From Arenimonas donghaensis DSM 18148 = HO3-R19 (lineage in GTDB: Bacteria; Pseudomonadota; Gammaproteobacteria; Xanthomonadales; Xanthomonadaceae): a stretch of DNA of 43,323 bases. Positions 9,651 to 17,261 of this stretch are shown piece by piece (position 1 is the first letter of the stretch; each line of letters starts with the position of its first letter). Where the stretch lies: positions 1 through 43,323 of the forward strand of contig NZ_AVCJ01000014.1 of the NCBI RefSeq assembly GCF_000743535.1, written 5' to 3'. A program made the position numbers and the translations under genes. The notes below the pieces were generated by a model. The model had not been told where the DNA came from and ran no database searches. It worked only from the letters and a program-made list of their open reading frames with translations.

Positions 9651-10880
9651 ATGCAACGCTTCCTGGTCGGTGGCGCCGTTCGTGACCGGCTGCTCGGCCA
9701 GCCCGTCGGCGACCGCGACTGGGTGGTGGTGGGCAGCACGCCCGAAGCAATGATCCGCGCCGGCTACCTGCCGGTGGGCAAGGATTTCCCCGTCTTCCTG
9801 CATCCGCAGACCAAGGAAGAACACGCGCTGGCGCGCACCGAGCGCAAGACCGCGCCCGGTTACCACGGCTTCGTCTTCCACGCCGCGCCGGACGTCACGC
9901 TCGACCAGGACCTGGCGCGGCGCGATTTCACCATCAACGCCATCGCCGAGGACGAAGACGGCAGCCTGACCGATCCCTTCGGCGGCGTGGCCGATGTCCA
10001 GGCGCGGGTGCTTCGGCATGTGTCGCCGGCTTTCGCCGAAGACCCGGTGCGCATCCTGCGCGCGGCGCGTTTCCTGGCGCGGTTCGCGCCGCTGGGCTTC
10101 ACGGTGGCGCCGGAGACGCTGGCGCTGATGCGCGACATGGTGGCCGCCGGGGAAGTCGACCACCTGGTGCCCGAGCGAGTGTGGCAGGAACTCAAGCGCG
10201 CGCTGGAAATGCCGCGGCCGTCGGCGGCGATCGCGCTGCTGCGCGAGTGCGGCGCGCTGGCCAGGCTGCTGCCGGAGGTGGATGCGCTCTACGGCGTGCC
10301 GCAGCGGCCCGAATACCACCCGGAAGTCGATACCGGCATCCACGTGCAGATGGTGCTGGACATGGCGGCGCGCCTGGCCCCCGGCGACGCGCTCGTGGGC
10401 TTTTGCGCCCTCACCCACGACCTGGGCAAGGCGCTGACCCCGGCCGACAAGCTGCCGCGCCACGTCGGCCACGAACATTCCGGCGTGCGACCGCTGCGGG
10501 CGGTTTGCGCGCGCTACAAGCTGCCGTCCGAATATGCTGCCGTGGCCGAGATCTGCTGCCGCGAACACCTGAACGTGCATCGCCTGGCCGAGCTGCGCCC
10601 CGAAACCGTGCACGAACTGCTGTCGCGCTGCGATGCGTTCCGCAAGCCCGAGCGGGTGCGCCAGCTGGCGCTGGTGTGCGAAGCCGATTCCCGCGGCCGG
10701 CTGGGCCGCGAGGAGGCCGATTACCCGTCCGCGCGCCTGCTGCCCAAGCTGCATGAAGCCGCGGCCGCGGTGTCGGCGGGCCATGCGGTGGCCCAGGGCC
10801 TGTCGGGCCCGGCGGTCGGCGACTGGCTGCGCAAGGCGCGCATCGAAGCGATCCGCAGCGCCAAGGCCGAACTTCTGTAG
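9651..10880 (+). CDS. cca: CCA tRNA nucleotidyltransferase, multifunctional
   Basis: The product has 409 residues, against 412 for the E. coli enzyme. The nucleotidyltransferase head shows [21 protein letters not shown] and [12 protein letters not shown]. The C-terminal HD phosphohydrolase domain shows the metal-binding [13 protein letters not shown] at about residue 250. The enzyme adds or repairs the 3' CCA of tRNAs; proteobacterial forms with the HD domain also have phosphatase and phosphodiesterase activity. It is the last gene of the slt-epimerase-cca run and is followed by a REP palindrome that separates it from the convergent VanZ-like gene. Confidence 0.95.
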   Translation: MQRFLVGGAVRDRLLGQPVGDRDWVVVGSTPEAMIRAGYLPVGKDFPVFLHPQTKEEHALARTERKTAPGYHGFVFHAAPDVTLDQDLARRDFTINAIAEDEDGSLTDPFGGVADVQARVLRHVSPAFAEDPVRILRAARFLARFAPLGFTVAPETLALMRDMVAAGEVDHLVPERVWQELKRALEMPRPSAAIALLRECGALARLLPEVDALYGVPQRPEYHPEVDTGIHVQMVLDMAARLAPGDALVGFCALTHDLGKALTPADKLPRHVGHEHSGVRPLRAVCARYKLPSEYAAVAEICCREHLNVHRLAELRPETVHELLSRCDAFRKPERVRQLALVCEADSRGRLGREEADYPSARLLPKLHEAAAAVSAGHAVAQGLSGPAVGDWLRKARIEAIRSAKAELL

Positions 10881-10890
10881 GAGCGCCCCT

Positions 10891-10940
10891 GTGGGAGGGA
10901 CTTCAGTCCCGAAGCTTTTCGGGACTGAAGTCCCTCCCAC
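10891..10940. repeat. REP palindrome copy 1 (50 bp)
   Basis: The copy starts gtgggagggacttcagtccc and has perfect 23-bp arms around a 4-base centre. It lies between the convergent cca and VanZ-like genes and can form a hairpin in both transcripts. The VanZ-like reading frame runs into it and stops in the distal arm at 10903. Confidence 0.95.
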
Positions 10941-11316
10941 AAAGAATCTTTTCCACCCGCTCGAGCGCGAAGCGCAGCGGCGTGAAGGTCAGCGACAGTC
11001 CCACCGCGACACCCAGCGTGTTGGCGACGGCGTCGCGCACGTCACCCAGGCGCAAGGTGGTCAGGCTGGCCTGGGCGATTTCCATCGCGATGCCCAGGAA
11101 CACCAGCGCCAGCGCCGCCAGCAGGTGCGCCCGGCGCGTTCGGAACAGCCATACCGCCCAGGCCGTCAAAGTGAAATAGGCCAGGAAGTGGCCGATCTTG
11201 TCCGAGCCGGCGGGCCCGGGCAGGTCGGGCGGCGGCACCAGCGACAGCACGATGCACAGCACCCAGCCGGCCAGCCACAGGCCCAGCCAAAGCCGGGGAT
11301 GCACGAAAGCCCGCAT
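10903..11316 (-). CDS. VanZ-like membrane protein with a REP-encoded C-terminus
   Basis: The product has 137 residues with about four transmembrane segments. The family signature is visible in PAGSDKIGHFLAYFTLT and ALVFLGIAMEIAQ followed by RLGDVRDAVANTLG. VanZ-like proteins are small membrane proteins of mostly unknown role; the name comes from teicoplanin resistance, which is not implied here. The final 12 residues, CGRDFSPEKLRD, are read from REP copy 1, so the native stop was replaced when the repeat arrived. The start ATG lies just downstream of the methyltransferase stop (11319), so the two are co-transcribed. Confidence 0.85.
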   Translation of the reverse strand: MRAFVHPRLWLGLWLAGWVLCIVLSLVPPPDLPGPAGSDKIGHFLAYFTLTAWAVWLFRTRRAHLLAALALVFLGIAMEIAQASLTTLRLGDVRDAVANTLGVAVGLSLTFTPLRFALERVEKILCGRDFSPEKLRD

Positions 11317-11318
11317 GC

Positions 11319-12503
11319 CTACAGGCGCCGGCCCAGGTCGCCCCGCGCGAACAGCGGCCGGATCTCGACACCACGCTGGAACGCCATCGCCTGGAAGCGT
11401 TCGCCCATTTCGCCGGGCAGGGTCAGCCGCTTGATCTCGCTGGTGCGCGCCAGCCGCGCCACCGGGTCCTCGATCGCCTCGACCGCCGCCAGCCGCTCGG
11501 GCAGGCCGCAGTTGAGCAGGAAGCTCGACTGCGCGCAGTACCCCGCGAGATCGAAGCCGGCGCCGACGCCGGCCTCGGCCAGCGCGGTGAAATCAACGAA
11601 GGCGGTGATGTCGGTCAGCCCCGGCAGGTCGAAGGGATCGCCGTGGGCGTGGTGCTGGCGATGGCAGACCAGGGTGCCGTCGCTGCGCTCGGGCAGGTAG
11701 TACTCGCGGCGCGGGTAGCCGTAGTCGATGAACAGCATGGCGCCGTCGCGCAGCAGGCCGCCGACCGCCTGGATCCAGTACGGCAGCTGCGGCAGCAGCT
11801 CCGAACGGTAGCCGTCGGCGAATGGCGCCTCGATGTCGCGTTCGACGTGGCGCACCGCGGCGTGCAGCAGGGCGTCGGCGGGCTGGTCGACGCGGGCGAG
11901 GCGGCCCTGGGCGTCCAGCGCCACGTATTCCTCGTAGACCTCGCCGCCGCGCATGGAAAAACGCGGTGTCGGCAGCGCGTCGATGACCTCGTTGGCGAAC
12001 AGGAACCCTTGCCAGGGTTTTTCAGGCGGCCCGTCGAGCCAGCGCACCCGGTTGAAGACCGCATCGGGCAGGGCTGCGCGCAGGCGCTCGAGCTGGCGCT
12101 CGCGCAGGTCGGCGCTGGGTTCGAGGATCAGGTAGTGGGCGGGCAGCGCATCGATTTCCTGCAGCCGGCGCAGCGCGGCCTCGGCGAAAGCGCCGCTGCC
12201 GCCGCCGATCTCGAGGAAATCGGCGCGTCCGTCGAGCTGCCCGAACACCTGGGCGGCGCAGGCCGCCACGCACTCGGCGAAGGTCGGGCCGAGTTCGGGC
12301 GAGGTGATGAAGTCGCCGGCGGCGCCGAACTTGAGCGCACCGGCGCTGTAATAACCCAGGCCGGGCGCATACAGCGCCAGCTCCATGTAGCGGGAGAAGG
12401 GAATCGCGCCGCCCGCCGCGGCCAACTGGTCCCTGACCAGGGCCAGCAGGCGGTCGCTGTGGGCTTGGGCGTCGGCGTCCGGCGCCGGCATGCGTGCACT
12501 CAT
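11319..12503 (-). CDS. SAM-dependent methyltransferase, NDUFAF7/MidA-like (COG1565)
   Basis: The product has 394 residues. The start is the ATG at 12501-12503, giving MSARMPAPDADAQ; an upstream start would need 13 extra residues without support. The family pattern is clear: IPFSRYMELALYAPGLGYYS near the N-terminus, DFITSPELGPTF, and the SAM-binding FLEIGGGSGAFAEA (about residues 90-105). FANEVIDALP and LFIDYGYPRREYY follow. The mitochondrial homologue NDUFAF7 dimethylates an arginine of complex I subunit NDUFS2; the bacterial target is not established. The gene is divergent from the pteridine reductase gene. Confidence 0.9.
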   Translation of the reverse strand: MSARMPAPDADAQAHSDRLLALVRDQLAAAGGAIPFSRYMELALYAPGLGYYSAGALKFGAAGDFITSPELGPTFAECVAACAAQVFGQLDGRADFLEIGGGSGAFAEAALRRLQEIDALPAHYLILEPSADLRERQLERLRAALPDAVFNRVRWLDGPPEKPWQGFLFANEVIDALPTPRFSMRGGEVYEEYVALDAQGRLARVDQPADALLHAAVRHVERDIEAPFADGYRSELLPQLPYWIQAVGGLLRDGAMLFIDYGYPRREYYLPERSDGTLVCHRQHHAHGDPFDLPGLTDITAFVDFTALAEAGVGAGFDLAGYCAQSSFLLNCGLPERLAAVEAIEDPVARLARTSEIKRLTLPGEMGERFQAMAFQRGVEIRPLFARGDLGRRL

Positions 12504-12559
12504 GTTGGAATCTTCATCGGCCAACGCGCAGGATAACGGCAAATCCCCGGAGCCCCTGA

Positions 12560-13300
12560 ATGCCCACCGACCGTCCCGTCGTCCTGGTGACCGGCGCCGC
12601 CAAGCGCATCGGCGCCGTCATCGCCCGCCGCCTGCACGCCGCCGGCTTCGACCTGGCCCTGCACCACCGCCGTTCCGATGCGGAGATGGCGGCGCTGGTG
12701 GCCGAGCTCGAAGCCCTGCGCAAAGGCAGCACCCGGGTGCTGCAGGCCGAACTGGCCGACGACGCCGCGCCGGCGACGATGGTGCAGGCGGTGCAGGACC
12801 ACTTCGGCCGGCTCGATGCGCTGGTGAACAACGCCAGCAGCTTCTGGCCGACGCCGCTGGGCCAGGCGACGCCGGCGGACTGGGACGCGCTGTTCGCCGC
12901 CAATGCCCGCGCGCCGTTTTTCCTCGCCCAGGCGGCGGCACCGCTGCTGCGCGCGGCGGGCGGCGCCATCGTCAACCTGGGCGACATCTACGGCGAGCGC
13001 CCGCTGGCCGGGCATACGATCTACTGCATGGCCAAGGCGGCGCTGCTGATGCTGACCCAGTCGCTGGCGCGCGAGCTGGGGCCCGAGGTGCGCGTGAACG
13101 CCGTGGCGCCCGGCGCGGTGCTGTGGCCGGAGGAAGGCAAGGCCGAAAACGAAAAGCAGGCGATGCTCGCCAGCACCGCGCTCAAGCGCGCCGGCGAGCC
13201 CGACGACGTGGCCGAGGCCGTGCGCTGGCTGATCCAGGACGCGCGCTACACCACCGGCCAGGTCATCCGGGTCGACGGCGGCCGGTCCTTGAACCTCTGA
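12560..13300 (+). CDS. Pteridine reductase-like short-chain dehydrogenase
   Basis: The product has 246 residues. The cofactor motif TGAAKRIG followed by HHRRSDAE is the variant (TGxxxRxG with an NADPH-binding Arg) of PTR1/FolM pteridine reductases, in place of the usual TGxxxGxG. The catalytic Tyr-Lys pair is YCMAK in HTIYCMAKAALL (about residue 154), and NNAS is present. It would reduce dihydropterins or dihydrofolate with NADPH in the cytoplasm. folK and folB lie 1 kb downstream on the other strand, which supports a pterin role. The C-terminus RVDGGRSLNL is typical of the SDR family. Confidence 0.87.
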   Translation: MPTDRPVVLVTGAAKRIGAVIARRLHAAGFDLALHHRRSDAEMAALVAELEALRKGSTRVLQAELADDAAPATMVQAVQDHFGRLDALVNNASSFWPTPLGQATPADWDALFAANARAPFFLAQAAAPLLRAAGGAIVNLGDIYGERPLAGHTIYCMAKAALLMLTQSLARELGPEVRVNAVAPGAVLWPEEGKAENEKQAMLASTALKRAGEPDDVAEAVRWLIQDARYTTGQVIRVDGGRSLNL

Positions 13301-13310
13301 TTGCGCTTTT

Positions 13311-13362
13311 GTGGGAGGGACTTCAGTCCCGAAGGGGCTTTCGGGACTGAAGTCCCTCCCAC
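13311..13362. repeat. REP palindrome copy 2 (52 bp)
   Basis: Perfect 23-bp arms flank the centre ggggct. It sits between the convergent pteridine reductase and DUF6159-like genes. Just after it, cacagggcaat occurs twice (from 13360 and from 13381), a short tandem duplication at the repeat edge. Neither neighbouring reading frame enters the palindrome. Confidence 0.95.
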
Positions 13363-13396
13363 AGGGCAATGCGGCTTACCCACAGGGCAATCCGGC

Positions 13397-14230
13397 CTAT
13401 TTCGGGCGGAAGGCGGCCTGCAGCTCGCCGCCGCTGAAACCCTGCGGCGCCTGGCCATCGACGGCATAGCGATAAACCGCCGCCGAATACACGCCCGACA
13501 GGGCCGCCTGGAACACCGCCACCAGCGCCACCGCGATGACGCCGATCACCGCGACGACGATCGCCAGCTCCGGACCGCCGAGCATCGCCGCGCCCACCAC
13601 CATCGCGACCGCCAGCACCACGACCAGGGTGGTGATGATGCCGAAGGCGAAGTTGATGCCGACGTTGCCGACCACGTTCTCGCCCCAGGTGCGCTTGAGC
13701 AGGGTGACGCTTTCCTTGACCGCGTCGATCGGACCGACGTCGCGGGTGACCAGGATCGGCACCACCAGGAAGGTGGCGAAGGTCCAGGCCATGCCGACCA
13801 GGTTGAGGATGATGCGGCCCAGGAAACCGGCGCGCTCGCCCAAGGCCTTGAGCACGATGCCGACGGTCGCGGCGATCGCCGCGTAACCGAGGATCACGCC
13901 GATCTTCGAGCGCGCGATGCGCAGGCCGTCGGCCACGGTCGGGTCGCCGCCCTCGAGCCGGATCATCGCCGCGCCCACCAGGGCCGTGTTGAAGAAGAAA
14001 ATCACGAAGTACTGCGAGACATAAAACAGGAAGCCGACCACGAAGCCCGCCGGTCCGATCTCGCCGCCTTCGAAGATGCGCAGGCCCAGCACCGGCACCA
14101 GGAAGGTCAGCGCCACCAGCAGGGTGGCGATGCCCGAGATCACCGGGAACAGCAGCAGTTCCTTGTCGGTACGCAGCACACCGGCGCTGGCCTTGACCAG
14201 GTGCCAGCTGCGGGAAATCTTGTCGAACAT
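13397..14230 (-). CDS. DUF6159-like integral membrane protein
   Basis: The product has 277 residues with about six hydrophobic segments. A short cytoplasmic N-terminus, MFDKISRSWHLVKASAGVLR, resembles that of proteins annotated as DUF6159. Motifs include FNTALVGAAMIRLEGGDPTVADGL and TWGENVVGNVGI. No catalytic residues are recognisable and no function is known. It is the last gene of the minus-strand tsaD-folB-folK run, 87 bp after folK, and may be co-transcribed. REP copy 2 follows its 3' end. Confidence 0.7.
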   Translation of the reverse strand: MFDKISRSWHLVKASAGVLRTDKELLLFPVISGIATLLVALTFLVPVLGLRIFEGGEIGPAGFVVGFLFYVSQYFVIFFFNTALVGAAMIRLEGGDPTVADGLRIARSKIGVILGYAAIAATVGIVLKALGERAGFLGRIILNLVGMAWTFATFLVVPILVTRDVGPIDAVKESVTLLKRTWGENVVGNVGINFAFGIITTLVVVLAVAMVVGAAMLGGPELAIVVAVIGVIAVALVAVFQAALSGVYSAAVYRYAVDGQAPQGFSGGELQAAFRPK

Positions 14231-14316
14231 GGTGCGCTCCTCCCGAATGACACCCCGATTATGCGTCCTTGCTGCAATGCCGCAAGGCCGGAAGTCACCC
14301 CTGCCCGGCGCGGGCT

Positions 14317-14817
14317 TCAGGGCGCGGCGGCGAGATCCAGCGCTTCGACGGGCGGCGGGCTGGAGGCTCCGGGGTGCGCCGCCCAGAGTTCGGCCAGCGT
14401 GCGTCCGTCGCCCGGAACCGTGTGCCGCGGGGCGATGTCGGCCAGGGGTTTGAGCACGAAGGCGTGCTGCAGCTCCGGGCGCGGCAGCTTCAGGTTGCCG
14501 GGCCCTTCCAGCACCAGGTCGTCGAAAAAGACGATGTCGATGTCCAGCGGCCGGTTGGAGAAGCGTGGCCCACTGCGGTCGCGGCCGAAGGCCTGTTCGA
14601 GCGCATGCAGCCAGTCGTTGAGTTCAACGGGGGAAAACGACGTGCGGATGATGGCCGCGGCATTGAGGAAATCCGGGCCGTCGAAACCCACCGCCGGCGT
14701 GCGGTACACCGGCGAGAACACCACGTCGCCGAAGGCCTCGCGCAGGGCGCGGGCGGCGCCGGCCAGGTTGGCGGCCGGGTCCAGGTTGCTGCCCAGGCTC
14801 AGCCAGGCGGTGCTCAC
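14317..14817 (-). CDS. folK: 2-amino-4-hydroxy-6-hydroxymethyldihydropteridine diphosphokinase
   Basis: The product has 166 residues. The N-terminus AWLSLGSNLDP and the substrate-loop motif FSNRPLDIDIVFFDD (about residues 85-100) are the HPPK signatures, with the Mg-binding DID present. The enzyme transfers pyrophosphate from ATP to 6-hydroxymethyl-dihydropterin in folate synthesis, directly after FolB. The start overlaps the folB stop by 4 bp, so translation is probably coupled. The C-terminal ~20 residues are Pro/Ala-rich and dispensable-looking. Confidence 0.94.
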   Translation of the reverse strand: MSTAWLSLGSNLDPAANLAGAARALREAFGDVVFSPVYRTPAVGFDGPDFLNAAAIIRTSFSPVELNDWLHALEQAFGRDRSGPRFSNRPLDIDIVFFDDLVLEGPGNLKLPRPELQHAFVLKPLADIAPRHTVPGDGRTLAELWAAHPGASSPPPVEALDLAAAP

Positions 14818-15170
14818 GTTTCGCGCTGGCGCTCGATGATGACGCCCACCGCGCGCGAACCGCGCACGGCGCCGGGCTTGGCCAGCTTCAGGCGCACGTG
14901 TTCGACGTCGAATTCTTCCAGGATGATGGCGGCGCAGCGCTCGGCCAGCGACTCGACCAGGCCGAAGTTGGATTCGGAAACGAACTGGATCAGGCGCTTG
15001 CTGACCGCCTTGTAGTCGAGCGTGTCGGCGATGTCGTCCGAGGCGGCCGGCTTGCGGTTGTCGAACGCCATCTCGATGTCCAGCACCACCGGCTGGCGGA
15101 TCTTGCGCTCCCAGTCATAGATGCCGATGACACATTCGATCTCGAGCGCTTCGATGAAAACCTTGTCCAC
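14814..15170 (-). CDS. folB: Dihydroneopterin aldolase
   Basis: The product has 118 residues. Family motifs are IEALEIECVIGIYDWERK at the N-terminus, the LDYKAVSKRLIQFV helix and the ESLAERCAAIILEEF segment bearing the active-site Glu. FolB splits 7,8-dihydroneopterin into 6-hydroxymethyl-dihydropterin and glycolaldehyde, the substrate of FolK encoded next. It lies 33 bp downstream of the tsaD stop, and REP copy 3 fills the junction. Confidence 0.94.
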   Translation of the reverse strand: MDKVFIEALEIECVIGIYDWERKIRQPVVLDIEMAFDNRKPAASDDIADTLDYKAVSKRLIQFVSESNFGLVESLAERCAAIILEEFDVEHVRLKLAKPGAVRGSRAVGVIIERQRET

Positions 15171-15191
15171 GTGATCTCCCGATTGGTTTCT

Positions 15192-15245
15192 GTGGGAGGG
15201 ACTTCAGTCCCGATTTGACCGAGTCGGGACTGAAGTCCCTCCCAC
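15192..15245. repeat. REP palindrome copy 3 (54 bp), supplying the tsaD 3' end
   Basis: Perfect 22-bp arms flank a 10-base centre. The tsaD frame enters the right arm in phase GTG-GGA-GGG, reads 13 codons and stops at TGA (15204-15206) in the left arm. The longer centre shifts the phase of the second arm, which is why this copy terminates translation although it is entered in the open phase. Confidence 0.95.
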
Positions 15246-16292
15246 AGCGCTCAAGCTTGCCATGTCCCAGCGTGGTGTCACGGTGACGACGGCGGCTTCG
15301 TGCTGGCCGGCCTGCAGGCGCAGGGCACCGGCGAAGGCGATCATGGCGCCGTTGTCGGTGCAAAACGCCGGGCGCGGGAAACACACGCGGGCTGTGGGAG
15401 GGACTCCAGCGCCGGAACGTTTCGGGACTGAAGTCCCTCCCACCACAAGCGTCTGCAGGCGTTCGCGCAGGCGGGTGTTGGCACCGACGCCGCCGGCGAC
15501 CACCAGGGTGCGGGCGCCGGTGGCGTCGAGCGCGCGCTGGCACTTGATCGCCAGGGTCTCGACCACCGCGTCCTCGAAACCGCGGGCGATGTCGGCGCGG
15601 GTTTGCGGGGCCTGGTCCGAGCCCTGCCAGGCCAGCAACACTTGCGTCTTGAGCCCGGAGAAACTGAAATCGAGCCCGGGCCGGTCGGTCATCGGCCGGG
15701 AGAAAGTGAAGACGCCCGGGCGCCCGGATTCGGCCAGCCGGGCCAGTTCGGGACCGCCCGGGTAAGGCAGGCCCATCATCTTGGCGGTCTTGTCGAAGGC
15801 TTCGCCGGCGGCGTCGTCCAGGGTTTCGCCGAGCAGGCGGTAATCGCCCACCGCGGCCACCTCGACCAGCTGGGTGTGGCCCCCCGAGACCAGCAGGGCG
15901 ACGAAGGGCGGTGCCAGGCCCGGGTCTTCGAGCAGCGGCGCCAGCAGGTGGCCTTCCATGTGGTGCACGCCCACCGCCGGCAGGTCCAGGGCCCAGGCCA
16001 GGGCGCGGCCGGCGGCGGCGCCGACCATCAGGGCGCCGACCAGGCCCGGGCCGGCCGTGTAGGCGACGCCGTCGAGATCGGCCGGGGCCAGGCCCGCCTC
16101 GGCCAGGACCTCGCGCACCAGGGGCAGGAGCTTGCGGACGTGGTCGCGGCTGGCCAGCTCGGGCACCACGCCGCCATATTCGGCGTGCAGGGCGATCTGG
16201 CTGAACAGCGCGTGCGCCAACAGGCCGCGGTCGGTGTCGTACACCGCCACGCCGGTTTCGTCACAGCTGGTTTCGATGCCAAGGACGCGCAT
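15204..16292 (-). CDS. tsaD: tRNA N6-threonylcarbamoyltransferase TsaD with REP-encoded insert and tail
   Basis: The product has 362 residues, against 337 in E. coli. The start is the ATG at 16290-16292, giving [14 protein letters not shown], the family N-terminus. The metal-binding [23 protein letters not shown] and [15 protein letters not shown] are all intact. With TsaB and TsaE, TsaD adds the threonylcarbamoyl group to A37 of ANN-decoding tRNAs and is essential in most bacteria. Residues 284-300 ([17 protein letters not shown]) are encoded by REP copy 4 in frame, just before the conserved [14 protein letters not shown]. Residues 350-362 ([13 protein letters not shown]) and the stop are encoded by REP copy 3. 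Relative to E. coli the internal loop is about 13 residues longer. The ORF is otherwise intact, so the protein is presumably functional. It is divergent from rpsU. Confidence 0.95.
   Translation of the reverse strand: MRVLGIETSCDETGVAVYDTDRGLLAHALFSQIALHAEYGGVVPELASRDHVRKLLPLVREVLAEAGLAPADLDGVAYTAGPGLVGALMVGAAAGRALAWALDLPAVGVHHMEGHLLAPLLEDPGLAPPFVALLVSGGHTQLVEVAAVGDYRLLGETLDDAAGEAFDKTAKMMGLPYPGGPELARLAESGRPGVFTFSRPMTDRPGLDFSFSGLKTQVLLAWQGSDQAPQTRADIARGFEDAVVETLAIKCQRALDATGARTLVVAGGVGANTRLRERLQTLVVGGTSVPKRSGAGVPPTARVCFPRPAFCTDNGAMIAFAGALRLQAGQHEAAVVTVTPRWDMASLSAVGGTSVPTRSNRD
15394..15443. repeat. REP palindrome copy 4 (50 bp), inside tsaD
   Basis: The right arm (plus strand) is identical to the other copies. 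The left arm carries about six substitutions relative to copy 1, so only the outer 12 bp of the stem pair perfectly. Read on the minus strand in the tsaD frame it has no stop and encodes 17 residues. Confidence 0.93.
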
Positions 16293-16347
16293 GTGCCTGT
16301 TTTTCGGGGCCTTTGGGCCCGGATTCAAGGAAGGGACCGGGTCTGGC

Positions 16348-16377
16348 TTGCCTGCCGCCCCGGGACCCGCGTATCAT
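16348..16377 (+). promoter_or_regulatory. Candidate rpsU promoter
   Basis: TTGCCT (16348-16353) and TATCAT (16372-16377, five of six to TATAAT) are 18 bases apart, about 53 bases upstream of the rpsU ATG. The -10 is embedded in a perfect dyad, see the next entry. Confidence 0.5.
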
Positions 16378-16383
16378 ACGCGG
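16367..16383. promoter_or_regulatory. Perfect 7-bp dyad over the rpsU -10 element
   Basis: CCGCGTA (16367-16373), tca, TACGCGG (16377-16383). The symmetric 17-bp site covers the -10 hexamer and could be an operator. It does not resemble the LexA box known upstream of E. coli rpsU-dnaG-rpoD. A chance palindrome is possible. Confidence 0.35.
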
Positions 16384-16429
16384 CTCGCCGGCGTTGCCGT
16401 GCGACTTCCATAGATCCCAGGAACCGAAC

Positions 16430-16645
16430 ATGCCGTCTGTCAAAGTCCGCGAAAACGAGCCGTTTGAGTTTGCGCTGCGTCGCTTCAAGCGCACTTGCGA
16501 AAAGGCCGGCGTCCTCGCCGAAACCCGCAAGCGCGAGTACTACGAGAAGCCGACCCAGGAGCGCAAGCGCAAGGCCGCCGCCGCGGTGAAGCGCCAGCTG
16601 CGCCGCAGCTCGCGCGACGTCACCAAGCGCCAGCGCCTGTACTGA
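16430..16645 (+). CDS. rpsU: 30S ribosomal protein S21
   Basis: The product has 71 residues. The sequence begins [20 protein letters not shown] and has the highly basic C-terminal half ([16 protein letters not shown]) and the RQRLY end typical of gammaproteobacterial S21. S21 binds the small subunit near the anti-Shine-Dalgarno region. AGGAA lies 7 bases before the ATG. It is the first gene of the rpsU-yqeY-dnaG group; a hairpin follows its stop and probably reduces read-through into the following genes. Confidence 0.97.
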   Translation: MPSVKVRENEPFEFALRRFKRTCEKAGVLAETRKREYYEKPTQERKRKAAAAVKRQLRRSSRDVTKRQRLY

Positions 16646-16663
16646 GCCGCGTTGCTTGCCAGA

Positions 16664-16695
16664 AAGCCGGCACGCGCGAGCGTGGCCGGCTTTTT
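16664..16695 (+). terminator. Hairpin terminator/attenuator after rpsU
   Basis: agccggcacgc (16664-16674) pairs with gcgtggccggct (16679-16690) with one bulged base and a gcga loop, followed by tttt (tract 16690-16694). An attenuating terminator between rpsU and dnaG is known in E. coli and fits the need for much more S21 than primase. Confidence 0.75.
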
Positions 16696-16748
16696 GTGTT
16701 TCTGGCGCCATGCCGGCGCCTTCACTTCCTGACCCCCGGAGAGTCCCG

Positions 16749-17195
16749 ATGAGCCTCAAGACCCAGCTGACCGAAGACATGAAGGCCGCCATGAAGTCGG
16801 GCGAGAAAGACCGCCTGGCCGTGGTCCGGCTCATCCTCGCCGCGATCAAGCAGAAGGAAGTCGACGAGCGCATCGAAATGACCGACCCGCTGGTGCTGGC
16901 CGTGCTGGAGAAGATGGTCAAGCAGCGCAAGGATTCGATCAGCCAGTACGAAGCGGCCGGCCGCGAAGACCTGGCCAAGATCGAGCGCTACGAACTGGGC
17001 ATCATCGAAGCCTACCTGCCGGCCAAGATGTCCGAGGCCGAGGTCCAGGCCGCGGTGGACGCCGCCAAGGCCGAAACCGGCGCCGCCGGCCCGGCCGACA
17101 TGGGCAAGCTGATGGCCGTGCTCAAGCCGCGCCTGGCCGGCCAGGCCGACATGGGCCTGGTGTCCCAGCTGGTCAAGAAGTCCCTCGCCGGCTGA
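16749..17195 (+). CDS. GatB/YqeY domain protein
   Basis: The product has 148 residues. The start at 16749 is preceded by cccggagag. The family pattern is visible as MSLKTQLTEDMKAAMKSGEK, RLILAAIKQKEVDER, and YLPAKMSEAEVQAAVD; the end matches the C-terminal tRNA-interacting helical domain of the GatB amidotransferase subunit (ADMGKLMAVLKPRLAGQADMG region). It stands alone without GatA or GatC, as is common between rpsU and dnaG in this lineage. The role is uncertain; a link to tRNA handling is inferred only from the domain. Confidence 0.9.
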   Translation: MSLKTQLTEDMKAAMKSGEKDRLAVVRLILAAIKQKEVDERIEMTDPLVLAVLEKMVKQRKDSISQYEAAGREDLAKIERYELGIIEAYLPAKMSEAEVQAAVDAAKAETGAAGPADMGKLMAVLKPRLAGQADMGLVSQLVKKSLAG

Positions 17196-17202
17196 GCCCC
17201 GT

Positions 17203-17228
17203 GTGGGAGGGACTTGAGTCCCTCCCAC
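17203..17228. repeat. REP palindrome copy 5, shortened to 26 bp
   Basis: Only the outer parts of the palindrome remain (gtgggagggact, tg, agtccctcccac). The inner ~24 bp are missing. GGGACT occurs in both arms of the full element, so recombination between those copies would give nearly this product. It lies between yqeY and dnaG, 33 bp upstream of the dnaG start. Confidence 0.9.
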
Positions 17229-17261
17229 AGGCTTGGCCTGCAGCGTGGCATCCTTGCGGCC

